A program made the position numbers and the translations under genes. From Symbiodinium natans (lineage: Eukaryota; Sar; Dinophyceae; Suessiales; Symbiodiniaceae), in contig CAJNDS010002761.1 in the NCBI GenBank assembly GCA_905221605.1, forward strand, positions 124,001-188,000: DNA of 64,000 bases, in the 5' to 3' direction. Shown here piece after piece: positions 1 through 10,799 of the stretch (positions within the stretch are counted from its first letter, which is position 1; each line of letters opens with the position of its first letter). The notes under the pieces were generated by a model, which saw only the letters and a list, made by a program, of their open reading frames with translations, was not told the origin of the DNA and did not search any database.

Positions 1-832
1 GTCAGCCGCTTCCAAGAGGCACCAATTAGACACCTCTTGCGGCCGCTGTGTGGAATGTGTCGAAGACATCACGTCGACGGACGTGCCCATTGGAGAGGAA
101 GAGTCTGTCCGAGTGGCCGTGCTCAGCATCACGGCGGCAGGGACTGGCCTGACGCTCACGGAAGCAGCCTCAGTTCTGTTGCCCCACGACTAACCAATTC
201 ACACAAAGCACAGCGCCGCTCCAGCAACTTCCAGGCCGCCCAGACCGTGGTGTTCGCAGAGCTCTATTGGGTTCGCGCCTGTCAGCTGATGTCGGCTGTA
301 TCTGTGAGATTCTGTGACATGTGACCGTGCGCGATGCGTATGTGAAGGTGCGTTTCAGCGTTTTGGCTGCCAGTGTCAATTCTGAGGTCCCCGGCCAGAT
401 GCAGCAGGCAGAAGACCGAGCGCATCGCATTGGCCAGCGCGACTGTGTGTCTGCCAGAGGCCCAGCTGTTAGTCGCCCAGTGACCCCTGAGCATCGTGGG
501 GAAGGTGGCATAGAGGCATAGGTATGTCAGAAGGAATCTGGGCGATGCGAAAGCTGCGAACGAAGCGCGTGCGTGAGACCCCTCTTTCAGACCTGTTTCT
601 GGGGTTGTTCCCCCCGGCTGGATTTGAGGTTGGCGTAGGCCTGCATTCGAAACGGAGTGTCGTTGATGCTGCTGATGCTCGGGAAGGGCCGTGGGGGCAG
701 TACGCGGGCCGCCCAATTTGTGGCCCGCTCCTGTCCGCTTGTGCTTGAAAAAACATAATCAGGTCCACTACCTCATCGCGAAGGGGACGTTGGATGACAT
801 GTTGTACCGGACACTGGAGAAGAAGACTGTCA
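1..832 (+). CDS. SNF2-family DNA-dependent ATPase, C-terminal helicase exons (SMARCAL1/ZRANB3-like), partial
   Basis: Four exon pieces spell the second half of a SNF2 helicase core. A segment ending at 160 reads LSITAAGTGLTLT (motif V region). 235-270 reads AAQTVVFAELYW. 387-452 reads VPGQMQQAEDRAHRIGQ (motif VI with the Arg finger). 763-832 reads VHYLIAKGTLDDML. Order and spacing match annealing helicases such as SMARCAL1 and ZRANB3, which rewind DNA at stalled forks. Fitting the exons to the family suggests intron 161-234 with a GA start, 271-386 with GT and 453-762 with GC; the GA call is the least certain. The ATPase half lies upstream of the window. The segment after 832 (AEA-KERR-like reading near 1050) may or may not belong to it. 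Family assignment is firm; gene integrity and the 3' end are unknown. Confidence 0.8.
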
Positions 833-1361
833 GCTGGAAGCTAAACTTGCATGTGGCACTGTTGCTTTTCCATGCTGTGTGCACATGATGCAAATGTGTA
901 CACCAAGGCACGACTAGCATTCTGAATGGCCAGGGTTGTGGCCTGGAAATCCTGCAGCTGCCTCGGGGCCTCGTTCGGTACTGGTCGCCAGCGACACGAT
1001 GCGTTGCATAATCTTGTGTTCTAAACCGGCCCCCAGCGCTCAAAATGAAATGCTGAAAGAGCTCAATGCCGAGGCAAAAGAGAGGAGGTAGGGGTCTCCT
1101 TAAGCTCATTTTGTCACCTCGTTAAGGGCTTCTTTTCAGCTCTTTTGTCTCAGCTTTTTCTTCTTGTGTTGTCGCTTCTTCAGTCCTGCCTTAGCTTTCC
1201 ACGGCGGTTTGTTCAAGAGCAGCTTCTTGTGGACAGACTACCTATCCCCAGTCGGATTGGCTGCTAAAGTTGATTGTGAGGCAGCATTCGCCGGAATGCG
1301 ATGCCAGTTTAAAGCGTGCGGACCCGAGCGAAGCTCATGACAGTCATGGCAGTCGACCCGC
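833..1361. other. no recognisable gene
   Basis: Only short overlapping frames. A short Lys/Glu-rich reading around 1044-1085 could be a remnant coding piece, but nothing decides this. Confidence 0.3.
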
Positions 1362-1538
1362 TAAGTGCGCGGCCCAGGCAAGGTGGACACGGTGGACATG
1401 GCGGACGCGCCACAGACCGAACAGTCGGAGAAACGTCAGCGCAGCGATGCGCGATCCCCAGATTCAGATGCTGTGCCAGATTTAACGCGCGACCTCCTGT
1501 CGTTTCCACAGGCTCTCCCTTCTCCGGCTTCTGGCCCA
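1362..1538 (+). CDS. possible orphan exon, acidic/polar
   Basis: A reading frame with ATG at 1398 gives a 46-residue polar stretch, starting MADAPQTEQSEKRQRSDARS, and stops at 1536-1538. Composition (Asp, Ser, Arg, Pro) resembles a disordered tail. It could be a terminal exon of the upstream SNF2 gene or chance. No domain is recognised. Confidence 0.2.
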
Positions 1539-2570
1539 TAGAACTGTACAGTTGGGCCTGAGGTTTGTCAAAGTTAGTGGGAAGCCAAAACTGAGAAGCA
1601 GCTGTCTATAGTGGCTCTGCGGCTATGCGGCTAACGGTATGTCTTGGTGACAACTGGTGACTTCCCCGCTGTGGCAGAACCAACAGCCCCCCAAGCCTCA
1701 GTTTTTTGGCGAAGACCAGTGCGGAATGGTGCTGACCTCTTCTCTGGAAGAGGGCTCCGGGTGCATTGGTCGGTTAATTGGTCGGTTAGTGTGCGAAGCT
1801 GTGAAGGTGTGCAGAAAGGGGGCAGGGTTTGGCCTGGTGACTTTGTGCCAACTGGGCCAACGTAAGCCGACTGCTCGTGGGAGTTTTTTCGTTTCAGGGA
1901 TGTTCCTTTGCGGTCGTTAGGCTCTTGGATGTTTGCATGGGAGCCTTGGTCGAACATGTCCACGATTCACGATAGCTTCGAGCTGGGACATGCTGCATGT
2001 TGCATGCATTCTTGCATATTCTGGCAAACATGTTTGCATATACATGGCTCGTAGAATGTTACCAGTCCTGTCCTACTTCAACAAAGGAGCACAGAACTAG
2101 GTAAGTGTTGAGAAGAGTCAAAGCTGAGCAGTCGCACTCAGTACTTCCAGCATATGCGGCGCAAGATCATGGAATTATCCGGACACCGGGTGTCCCTGCG
2201 TGCTGTTCTTCGAGCGATGGCTATGATCACTGCATGACAGGCTGCACGCACACGCGCAGACACACGCTGGTCTGCTTGGTTTGTTAAACGCAAAGCAGAT
2301 TGGATTTGCTAGGACATCCTTGCCACGTCCTGCCGGTTCGCTGGAGGTGCATAATGTGGCTGGGTGGCAGCTTTCACAGTGGATGAAGTACGCCAGTCGT
2401 GCTCCATGTTCAGCGTGCAGGTGGTGACTGTTGCGGGCGTCGGGTCCCTCGTTTCAGAGGCAGGCCCAGCAGATTGTGAGCGGAAAAATAGGACGTCATC
2501 AGCGCATCATCGCACCTGCTCACTGATTTAGTCTACGGCTGCGGAGCTTTGACCTCTGTGACCTCTGTGA
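1539..2570. other. no recognisable gene
   Basis: Frames at 1657-1920 and 2105-2287 are open but have no recognisable motif and no convincing splice context. I see nothing I can name here. Confidence 0.3.
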
Positions 2571-2578
2571 CTTCTTCC

Positions 2579-2763
2579 AGGCCTCTGCTCGAGAATCCTT
2601 CGAGTTCAGCAACTTTCGTATTGGCCAGGTCCAAGTGCGATGCCATTGCCTGCATTGCATGTTGAAGCTATGGAAGCTGAAGAAAGCTTCCAAAAAGCGA
2701 GGTGCGAGGATGGCAGCGGTCTTTCTGCCAGTCGAACTGGGTGAATGTTGTGTCGGGCGCTGA
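2579..2763 (+). CDS. possible exon, basic
   Basis: After a good acceptor (cttcttccag at 2571-2580) one frame reads ASARESFEFSNFRIGQ and continues through a Lys-rich stretch (KLWKLKKASKKRGAR) to a stop at 2763. The acceptor plus even composition make an exon plausible. No family is recognised, and neighbours give no help. Confidence 0.25.
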
Positions 2764-3233
2764 GACGGGCCCATGCGTTCCACTGAAGACATCTCTAGAC
2801 TGATCTTGTGGCAGAGGAGTGATTTCGAGTCTCCTCCTCTGGCGATGCGATGTGTCAGGTGTGGCGCTGCTTGCTTGAGCACGAATGAAGTCGCAGCTCT
2901 TGCAATGGACGCGTCCTCATGCTAGCAATCTAAAGCGATGTGCCATGTTGTGTCCTGACCGTACTATTACATTGAATGCAGAGCTGTGCAAGGTGCCTGC
3001 TGGCGAAGAGTTTGTCAGCCCAGCGCGCAGATTCTGCAGCAAACCTGCACCTGGAAAGGTGGGCTGGTGGTGAGATTTGGCTGGTGCACCCAGGCCATGT
3101 GGCACTGCTGGATGTCCCGCTCGGGGAACTGCCAGGCCCCCCCAAAGTGGGCGAAAGTTGTGGCTACGAGTTGCTGTAGGCTGTAGCTGTGAGAACTTAG
3201 GAGTCTATAGGACTGGTTCAAGAAGCCAAACTT

Positions 3234-3252
3234 AACACACACACACACACAC
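3234..3252. repeat. (AC)n microsatellite
   Basis: Nine to ten AC units directly visible. Confidence 0.95.
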
Positions 3253-3767
3253 AACCCAATCGCCCAACGCCCCTCTCCAGGCTTCTACGAGCGGGAAGCC
3301 GGTGATCCTGGCAACAGTTCTTCCATTTCCATAGCCGCAAGTGAGAGCTTGCAAAGGTGCTGAGGAAAGTGGCCATCTCACAATGAATGTTCCCTTTGTG
3401 CCACAGACGGTCGTGCCACTGACGGCCAGGATATCGAATCGTTCGAGTGCCTTTTTCCGTCAAGGGATGGCTTCTGAGTCCTTTCGTGTGCGCACAAGCT
3501 GTCAAGCATGCGCGCAGACATAGCTGTCAGTCGAGAAGATGCTGAGGCCAAGACGGCTCCATTGTGGAAGAAGGGCATGCGCTGATGTGTTGGCAACTTG
3601 AAGCAGCGCATGCAGCGCACAATGACTGCACACCCACAGGGCCTGTGACGTGCTATGGGGAAGCAGACAAGGTGCCGCTTGCGACGATGATGCCGAAGCG
3701 GACAGGCCGGACTCGGCCGCATGACTCTACATACCGTAGACATCGGTAGACTTTGGGGGGGTTATAG

Positions 3768-3842
3768 ATGTGTGTGTGTGTGTTTTTTTTTTTTTGTGTG
3801 TGTGTGTGTGTGTGTGTGTTCTTTTTTGTGTGTGCGTGTGTG
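3768..3842. repeat. (GT)n microsatellite split by T-runs
   Basis: Alternating GT interrupted by an 11-T run and a 6-T run. Spurious long frames cross it on both strands. Confidence 0.95.
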
Positions 3843-3962
3843 TGCAGGAAGGCGGGAGGGCAGGCCGCACACAGCTGCTGGTCAGCAGGCTGTGGGCTCC
3901 CGATGGCGATCTTGCTCAATACTGTGAAGATCAGGGCCTGAGCCTCATTCGACTTTATAGGT

Positions 3963-4136
3963 TTGGGGGGGGGAGGGGGGGGGCTTGGAGGGGAGGTGGC
4001 AAGGGTCAGACGCACGTATGACTACATATTGACAACATTGCGGAAAGAAAGCTCTCGGGCAGCTCTGGGCTTCCATTCTTCCATGCTCCCTTTGGGCTCC
4101 CGAAGGGAAACGAATCCACCCCCCCCCCCCCCGCCC
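3963..4136. repeat. G-run and C-run pair, potential hairpin
   Basis: A near-pure G tract at 3963-3982 and a C tract at about 4119-4134 are mutually complementary across a 130-base loop. The G tract could also form a quadruplex. Nothing else is seen between them. Confidence 0.7.
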
Positions 4137-4224
4137 CGATCGAGTTCCCACCCCACCCCCGCCCGGAACGATGTCTTGAGAAGTATGGCTGCTTCAGGAA
4201 ACAACGTAGCCGCAGTTCTATTTT

Positions 4225-4459
4225 GGCGATGAGGCTACGTGCGCGATTGGATGAGGAGAGCGCTCAGGCCGCTTTGGCCTTCGCCGCAGGCTGGGAAAGG
4301 CGAAGACACGCGAAGATGCTTCGTGGCACGTGCACTCGGCGCAGGCAGACATGCCGCTTTGCCCATGTCCCTGTGCTGGATCTGCAGAGCGGCTTGCCCG
4401 CAAGCGTGCTGGGCGTTGGCCGGTATCGAACGACGCAAGTTGTCAGCCGTGCTGCGTGA
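4225..4459 (+). CDS. weak open frame with partial CCCH-like motif
   Basis: The frame starting MRLRARLDEESAQAALAF contains GTCTRRRQTCRFAH, which resembles the second half of a CCCH zinc finger (C-x6-C-x3-H). The first cysteine is absent and spacing is one residue long, so a functional finger is doubtful. It may be a decayed exon or chance. Confidence 0.15.
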
Positions 4460-5035
4460 ACCGTGCGGCCCTGGGAAGGTCGGTTGAAGAAAGGTTGGAG
4501 GCCATAGCCGAAGAGGAGCTACCGCAAGGACGGGCAGAGATGGGGCGAAGCATCGGTGTACTAGCCTCGAATCCTGAAAGAATCTGAGCAGGACTAATGC
4601 CGGGAAAAGCTCTGTACCCCGTGCTTTGGCTGTGCTGTAATTAATCTTTGCTCGGCCCAAAATTGCGTAAATCGCGTGTATCATAGCTCCGTAGCACCTT
4701 GGAGCTTTGAGGCTCCTGGCTACTTGCGGGACTGTGTCTCTCAGCTGCACTTGGGAATCGAGCAGGGTTCTTGTTCGAATGGTATACTATGATGTATGCT
4801 CGTAGTGCGAAGCACACGTGGCTCATGATTTGCGGGGGGTCTTTGAGGCTCAGGCCCACGAGGCTGCTGGGCACAGGGCTCAGAACCAGGCGTGCAAATG
4901 CCAGAAAGGGGGCTCAAGCGGGAAGTCACCGCCAATTGCGGTCAGCGGTAAGGATGTTGCAGCATTTCTTGGACTCCACTTGCTTATCGGATCGCAGGAC
5001 AGAGAGCAGTTGCGCAGTTGCGGTGGGTGATTGCG

Positions 5036-5133
5036 GGGGATTTCTTAAGGATGCGTTTGTGGGGAGGACGGCCTTGTCCGAATACCTGGCAGCGAATCCT
5101 GGCTTGGATGCCTTCACAAGGGCTTCGGTTTAA
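5036..5133 (+). CDS. possible terminal exon, unknown
   Basis: One frame reads GFLKDAFVGRTALSEYLAA and continues NPGLDAFTRASV to a TAA at 5131. It is protein-like and well balanced, with no recognised family. The preceding and following exons could not be joined. Confidence 0.2.
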
Positions 5134-5670
5134 GTACCCACTGCTGACTTCTAGGGCCAAAAGGGAACTACAGGGCCCACAAAACCGGTGCACCCTCGCC
5201 GCTGTCGCTGCGACTGGGAAAATGCTGGGTCTTTCATGTCTTCTTCAATCCATTGCGCCTCCTGTCTTCTGCATGTCGCTTGCAAGTCGCTGCCAGTGGA
5301 TGACTTTGCGAACGGTGTGAACAGAACCTTCTGCGCCCAGATGGCTTTGGCTCTTGCCTTCGTATGTGTGAAACCGTGCTGCTGGCGTGATGGGTAGCGC
5401 GGCCTGTGTGCAGCCATGGGAAACTTGGGCAGTTTGGTCAGCCCACCACCACCGACTCAGCACAGCCAGCCCCCGCATCACCATGAGCCGTGGAGGCCGC
5501 TTATGGCCGTTTTCAGACAACATTAGACAACACTGGGCGCTTCCTCTATTACCAAAGATTTCACAAGCCTTATGCAAAGACGTAGAGAATGGCAAGACCC
5601 TGTATATTACATGTCAATGTAGGTATCGCGCATTATCGCGCTATATTCTCGAGTTGCAACACAACATAAT

Positions 5671-6690
5671 ATGTGCTGTGGGGCGAACGCACGGCACACA
5701 TGTTTTGCCCAGCTGCCAAGCAGGCCAAGTGTTGACAAGATGTCCGCCTTGCACCTGCTCCGCTCCCGTGAGACACCGATGGGCGTCGGCCTTATTCTGC
5801 TCGGCGACGCCTGTGCAGATGTCAGATGTGTGCGGTGTAGCACTGTCAACCCACGCAAACAAGAGTACCAAAGAGTGGTGCAAGGACTCATGCCTGAACT
5901 GGTCAACGCCACCATCGGCCACCAGATATCCAGCGCACGCGAGCTCACCCTGCTGCTCGCGTCGTTTGCGAGGCAGCGGCTTGCGCTGGATGGTGTTTTC
6001 CGAGTTTTCCGTTATACCACGCTGCGTGCCTCTTTGCTGGAAGAGGCGAGCCTTGTGGCGGTCAGCTGTTGTTCTCCTTTCACAAGCACGTGCTGTCGTG
6101 GATATGCCAGCTCTGGGCTATCAGCTGAGATGACCCGCATCTATTGCATTGAGACTTTTTTTTCTGTGCGCAGTTTGGACATGCGCCGAGGCGCTGCTCT
6201 GGCTGCTTGCGAGAGAGGCAGCCAATGGAGCGTTGCTGCAGCACTCCTGGAGGCGCATCCAAGCCGACCCAATCCGATTTTCAGTACGAACACGAGAGCG
6301 CTCTCACAAACGCGCGCGCGCGCACACACACACACACACACACATGCTCAGACCCTCTAGCAGGACTTCCAGTCGCAGCTCCTGTCGCCGGATGATGGAG
6401 CGGCTGCGTCGGTTCTGGCAGCAGCTTGGATGGCATCATGAGAGTCCGAGCCTGCAAACACAAAAAGCAGCTGATCGAGACTATTGGGATGGTACATCAG
6501 TTCTTATAAGTTTGGGGAGAAATGTCCAGCTCTTGATCGTGCTGTGCTTCGTCCTGCTGCCTTCAGCTCAAAACAGCCAATCGCAGGCATGCGGCAAGGC
6601 AAGCCGCTGGACGGCGGCATGCCAGTTCTTCGAAACCCTCATCAGGATGATGGCTTGCAAGCTTGCCCAGACTGTGCAAGAGCACTGAAG
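5671..6690 (+). CDS. helical-repeat RNA-binding protein, PPR-like, exon chain
   Basis: A long frame (about 5671-6060) contains an alpha-helical stretch with SSARELTLLLASFARQRL, similar in rhythm to octo/heptatricopeptide repeats of organelle RNA-binding proteins. Downstream, in the same direction, are two PPR-type helix pairs: AACERGSQWSVAAALLEAH (about 6200-6260) and ACGKASRWTAACQFFETL (about 6587-6640). The 'ACE-G-QW--AL-LL' signature is characteristic of dinoflagellate PPR genes, thought to process or edit organelle RNA. An AC microsatellite (6318-6344) lies in an intron between them. Start, stop and any targeting peptide are not determinable. The two parts could belong to one gene or two. 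Confidence 0.5.
6311..6344. repeat. (CG)n(CA)n microsatellite
   Basis: A short GC alternation runs into about 12 CA units. It lies in a presumed intron of the PPR-like gene. Confidence 0.9.
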
Positions 6691-7555
6691 GGCATTTCAG
6701 AACTCACATCACCCGAAACGCTCAAACGAAAGCACAGCCAAGATCAAGCTGACACACCTGCACAGGACCCAAGAGAGAGTTCATCGAGATGAGGCGCGTG
6801 TCCGTGAGTTAGGTTAATTGGTGTGACGCTGCAGCGGGAACTCACCCATACAAACTCCAAGTAGGCACGAGGATAGCTTGGGCGGCGTAGGTCGAGGCAC
6901 ACCTATAACAATGCAGGCACGTGCAGCACAAGCAGAACTGTGCAGTTGCCAGAGATCGCCGCCACGCAGCGAACTTCACGGGCCGCGGTGACTACGCTTC
7001 GCAATTGGACTTCCATCGTTATAGTCTTCTGAGAGCCACGAGCCCGAATCGTACCTCACTCGCAGCAAGGATGCCACCGTACCCATGGTTGATTTCCAGC
7101 AAGGTTGGACACATGTGCCGCGATGCCGTCGATTGCTTGGGGATGCTACGGCGCCGAAAGGTGATTATGACGGCTCGGTACGGAAGTCACAGCGCCTGCG
7201 CGAGACGCCGTATCACAGACAGTATCTGATGCCAAATTAAAATGATCCGCACCAGGCTCCCGAATCGCCAATCCTCGTCACAAGGGCCTATCCCGCGAGC
7301 AAGGCTTCACCTTTCGGATGTCCAGTCCCTGGTCGGAAAGAACCCTGCCTACCACCCCCCGGCCAGCATACACTGCGCTTCCCTGAAGATTTGCGAGATG
7401 TCAGAACCAGTATGGTTCCACCAAGTTCCGATGCTGCTGCTCCGGTTGCGTGCACTGCCGCGAGTCGGACTGCTGCGAGTACGCAAGGAAACCTGCGCCG
7501 GTTCGGCGCCCGTGGCTGTCGAAGCGGTCACTGCCGAGCAGCGAGACGCCAGTGA
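6691..7555. other. no recognisable gene; probable 5' flank of retroelement
   Basis: Frames 6921-7229 and 7242-7555 are open but show nothing nameable until the retroelement similarity begins near 7560. The latter may be the unconserved N-terminal part of that element. Confidence 0.3.
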
Positions 7556-7559
7556 AGAC

Positions 7560-8515
7560 GACGAAAGGGTTCCCACAATCTTGACAGAAGTGCAGGCGGC
7601 GCACGGGCAAGCGGGGGAGCAACGCGTGCTGAGGGCGTGGAGGTTGTTCTTCCTGCTGCCGCGCCTCCTGCTTACGCCCAGCCAGCAAACCGGCCCGCAA
7701 GGGCGATCCTGTCTGCTGAGGCGTGTTGAGCTATTCCGGCTCGGGGAAGGGCGAGAACCGCTTCGCCAGTCTCGCCTCGTGCAGGTGCCTCCGCCACCTG
7801 TCGCATAATCCAACGATACAACTCACGAGGACGTCCGGCGAGGTGAGCTGTCACGCGCGCGTCAGGTCCTAACAGCAGCCCAACTTGCCCCCGGTACCGA
7901 GGAAACGTACCAGGCACTTGCGGACCCTGCCCGACGCCTGCCGGAGCGCGTGCGCGACATCCCGCCTGAGGTCCTTGCCCATCGTCCGGACGAGGAGCTT
8001 GCGCTGACTGTCAAGCAAGTCGCGGATGCCTTGCGCTCCTCTTCGCGTGGATCGGCGGCCGGGTTGTCGGGCGCTACGGTCGAGATGTGCTCAACCGCCT
8101 TACGGTGCTGCGCAAACCGCAGGGAGGTGTGCGCGGCATCGCCACAGGCGACGTTTTCAGGCGGCTCGTGTCGCGGGTGCTGGCCCGGTCTTACGCGGAT
8201 GCCTTCGAAACGGCCACACACCCCTTTCAGTTTGCGCTGCAGACGCGCGCAGGGGCCGACAGCTTGGCGGCTATGCTGCGCACAGCTGTGGAGCTCGATC
8301 CGCAGGCGACTGTCGTCTCCTTGGACGGGCGAAGCGCGTATGACTGCATCAGCCGCGCCGCGGTGCTGACCAAGTTGCGCGAAGTGGCGCCGGCCCTGCT
8401 CCCCTTCGCACGGGCAATGTACGCACGACGTTCTGAGCTGTTATGGTGGACGCCAACGGCGAGGCACGCCAGGTGTTCCAATCGGCGGGCGTCGAGCAAG
8501 GTGACCCGCAGCCAA
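7560..8515 (+). mobile_element. non-LTR (LINE-type) retrotransposon, reverse transcriptase fragment, frameshifted
   Basis: Three frames in succession give one protein. 7560-7750 carries WRLFFLLPRLLL and the linker typical of this dinoflagellate element. About 7838-8086 carries SRARQVLTAAQLAPGTEETY and SSRGSAAGLSGATVEM. 8087-8440 carries LRKPQGGVRGIATGDVFRRL, FQFALQTRAGADSLA and VVSLDGRSAYDCISR, which holds the first catalytic Asp (motif A). Another frame then gives SAGVEQGDP (motif B) at about 8488-8514, after which similarity stops. The motif C Y-x-D-D is missing. With at least two frameshifts and no motif C the copy is dead. Related 3' pieces lie at 9.76-11.57 kb. Confidence 0.85.
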
Positions 8516-8742
8516 CAGCTGCATCAGTGCAGGATGCTTTTGCGAAGGCTTTCCAAAATTCCTTAGCTAAGAAGTTTGCAGGGGCAGCTGTTGACATGCT
8601 GCCAGAACTTGCCAGTGCATGTGCGCAGCTTGCATCAGGGCGTTGGATTCTGGCGCATCGCGTTTTGTGGTTAATGCACAAAACTAAAAGGATCAGCATT
8701 GGAACACATTGCGAACTTGCAAATCTGAGGTTGAATGCCTGA
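8516..8742 (+). pseudogene. unassigned open continuation downstream of truncated RT
   Basis: The frame that carries motif B stays open to 8742 but no longer resembles reverse transcriptase (it reads SVQDAFAKAFQNSLAKKFAG and onward). This suggests a deletion or insertion junction at about 8515. The origin of the new segment is unknown. Confidence 0.4.
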
Positions 8743-8773
8743 ACGGCGTCGCACAGAGTAATTCCACCCACGG

Positions 8774-9757
8774 TTGATGTTGAAGTGCCTCTTGGACCAC
8801 GCAATGCCTTGGTTATGGACAATTCAGTCAACATGGCTTGCATGGGTGAAGCATGTGAAGACCTGGGCTGTTATTTTTATTGGCCAGCTTATGCGAGCAA
8901 ACCTCACTTTTGGAAGGATGGCGAAGCAAAGATTCCGCTTGTTGTGCATAGTCGTCTGCCGTTCTTGTGCAATGGTGCTGACGCGGATGCTTTTTTTATG
9001 CAAATGTGGCCCAAGAGTTGGGCGCCAGCATGGTTGAGAAGTTGACGCTAGAATTCTTGCAAAGTTTGACCTGATGAGTTCTTTCAAACGCCCCTCGATG
9101 AGTTCACGGCCCATAACCCGGTTGGAGAACTTGAGCCCCTCGCATGCGCTAATGTTGACTTCGCATCAATAAACCCCCCCCCCTTGATTGACCAATCTCT
9201 CCGGCCAGGGCCTCCTCAATTATATTTGCCTAAATCCTGGTAGGTCTAGCTGTCCCGGTGCCACCACAGTGGGCTAAGTGAGCCTCTACTGCGAGCCTCT
9301 GGGGGATCACTTTTAGAAAAATATTCCGGGCTGGATTTTATAATTGTGGGGGGCTATATTATTGTGTTCCGGCAGCTGGATTTTATAATTGTAGCGGGAA
9401 TTCCTAATGTGAAGTCAACATTACAATTGCCGGCAGTGCGAAATCCAAAGTTGAAACAAATTGGAAGGCCAGACTTGTGTGCACCGGCAACTTTATTCGT
9501 AACGCTGCCGGACATGTTGTTTGGTCGGTTGACAGCATGTATGCGGCGCCGGTTGATCTTCACAATGTTCGACTTGTCGCGTGCTTCGGTGCCAAACGTG
9601 GTTGTGTGTTGCAAGCAGATGTGAAATCCGCTTACTTGCAGGCCTTGCTAGGCGGCAACGCCACATGGTTGAAAATCCCGAAGTCATTAATGCATCTCTT
9701 CCCCCAGCGTGCACGATCCATGAAGGAGCCCGTGGTACGCTTGATACGTGCCCGCGC
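8774..9757 (+). mobile_element. Copia-type (Ty1) polyprotein fragments
   Basis: 8785-9045 encodes a Copia-like piece as found in dinoflagellate elements (NSVNMACMGEACEDLGCYF, IPLVVHSRLPFLCNG); this part is recognised by style only. 9477-9757 is firmer: VRLVACFGAKRG followed by VLQADVKSAYLQALLGG is the RVT_2 catalytic motif A region, with the Asp in 'ADVKSAYL', then MKEPVVRLIRA. Between them, 9050-9470 is decayed. It includes two copies of the 18-mer gctggattttataattgt (9330-9347 and 9368-9385). The element is broken at about 9757 by an antisense LINE fragment. Confidence 0.7.
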
Positions 9758-10062
9758 ATGCTGGCGTCGCGCAGCGGCCTGCAGTGCGGCACCGTCGGCC
9801 GCGGGTGGGTCTGCCATCACGAGCGTCGCGTCACAGCAAAAGGCTTCACCGCGCTGGGTTGCGCCATACATGACGAGAAGAAGGCGCCGTCGGTCATCCG
9901 GCCGCACGCCCACAAGCGTTTGTATCGGCGACCAACCGCCTCGCGCGCGACCTGCACCCACGCCTGCTCGAGCACGAAACCTCGTCGTGCTAAGAGACCG
10001 GTGCGCGGACAAACCGCGAAGTTGTCCCCCAACGCATCTGGCTCGGCAAGAAAGGCAAAGAT
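9758..10062 (-). mobile_element. LINE-type element, C-terminal domain fragment, antisense
   Basis: Read on the minus strand, two overlapping frames give DALGDNFAVCPRTGLLARRG, QAWVQVAREAVG and then RPDDRRRLLLVMYGA and GEAFCCDATLV. These are the same C-terminal block as the plus-strand copies at 10.13-10.69 and 10.80-11.57 kb. The frames are out of register, so it is a pseudogene. Its left end abuts Copia coding sequence near 9757. Its right end is about 65 bases from the oppositely oriented copy, making a head-to-head inverted pair. Confidence 0.8.
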
Positions 10063-10126
10063 GGAAAGATGAAAACGAAAGTCACTTGCTTTTTCTGGCA
10101 AGCCCAATCACGATGCATCTCACGAA

Positions 10127-10693
10127 GGACGCGTGGTGCCACAGCAGTGGCTTGCCCGCACCACTGCCCCACAAGTCCCGCCGGATGACCGCCGTCGCCT
10201 CGACTTTGTGGTCTACGGAGCGACGAGGAATGGGGAGGCGCTGTGCGCAGACGCGACGCTCGTGTCTCCCTTGACCCGCGCCGGTCGCCCTGTCCCCGGC
10301 GCAGATGCCCGCGATGGGGTTGCGCTCGCTGCAGCACGTCGGCGCAAGGCTGCGCGCTATCCCGAGCTCACGCGGGGGGGCCCACAGAAACTTGTCGTCC
10401 TGGCTGCGGAGATTGGCGGTCGCTGGAGTGATGAGTGCCATCACTTCCTCCGTCAGCTCCTGCGCCTCAGGGCCCGGCGCGCGCCAGCCCCGTTGAGGGC
10501 GTCGGCGACGCAGGGATGGGCGCGTCGCTGGTGGGGCATCCTGTCGGTCGCTCTGCAGCGTGCCGTGGCGAGCTCCGTGCTCGGGGTCTGGACCATGCCA
10601 CCACTCCCCGGCGCGCCGGACGACGTGCCGCTTGGCGATGTCCTTGACCTCGCTGAGGCGGCCGCGCCCAGCCGACTGCCTTTGCAGCCGTGA
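10127..10693 (+). mobile_element. LINE-type element, C-terminal domain, 3' end with A-tract
   Basis: A 186-residue open frame gives VVPQQWLARTT, PPDDRRRLDFVVYGA, ALCADATLVSPLTRAG, GPQKLVVLAAEIGGRW and ARRWWGILSVALQRAV, ending in TGA near 10693. About 60 bases later comes an A-run (10755-10766), consistent with a LINE poly(A) tail. This is the best preserved copy of the terminal domain. The 5' portion is absent, as in typical 5'-truncated insertions. Confidence 0.85.
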
Positions 10694-10799
10694 CACGCTG
10701 GCGTGTAGTGATGTAGAGGACCACGACGGGACGAGTTTGCGCGAAAAAGGCCCAAAAAAAAAAAAACGCTAGAACACACCGGCCCGGGAGACTGGCCAC

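Noticed and set aside
4235-4750. 171-codon minus-strand frame
   Set aside because: No motif, no splice evidence, and it is the opposite direction to every other gene.
5387-6133. 248-codon plus-strand frame
   Set aside because: Composition is poor (Cys/Arg/Ser mix). The overlapping frame from 5671 has the helical-repeat pattern.
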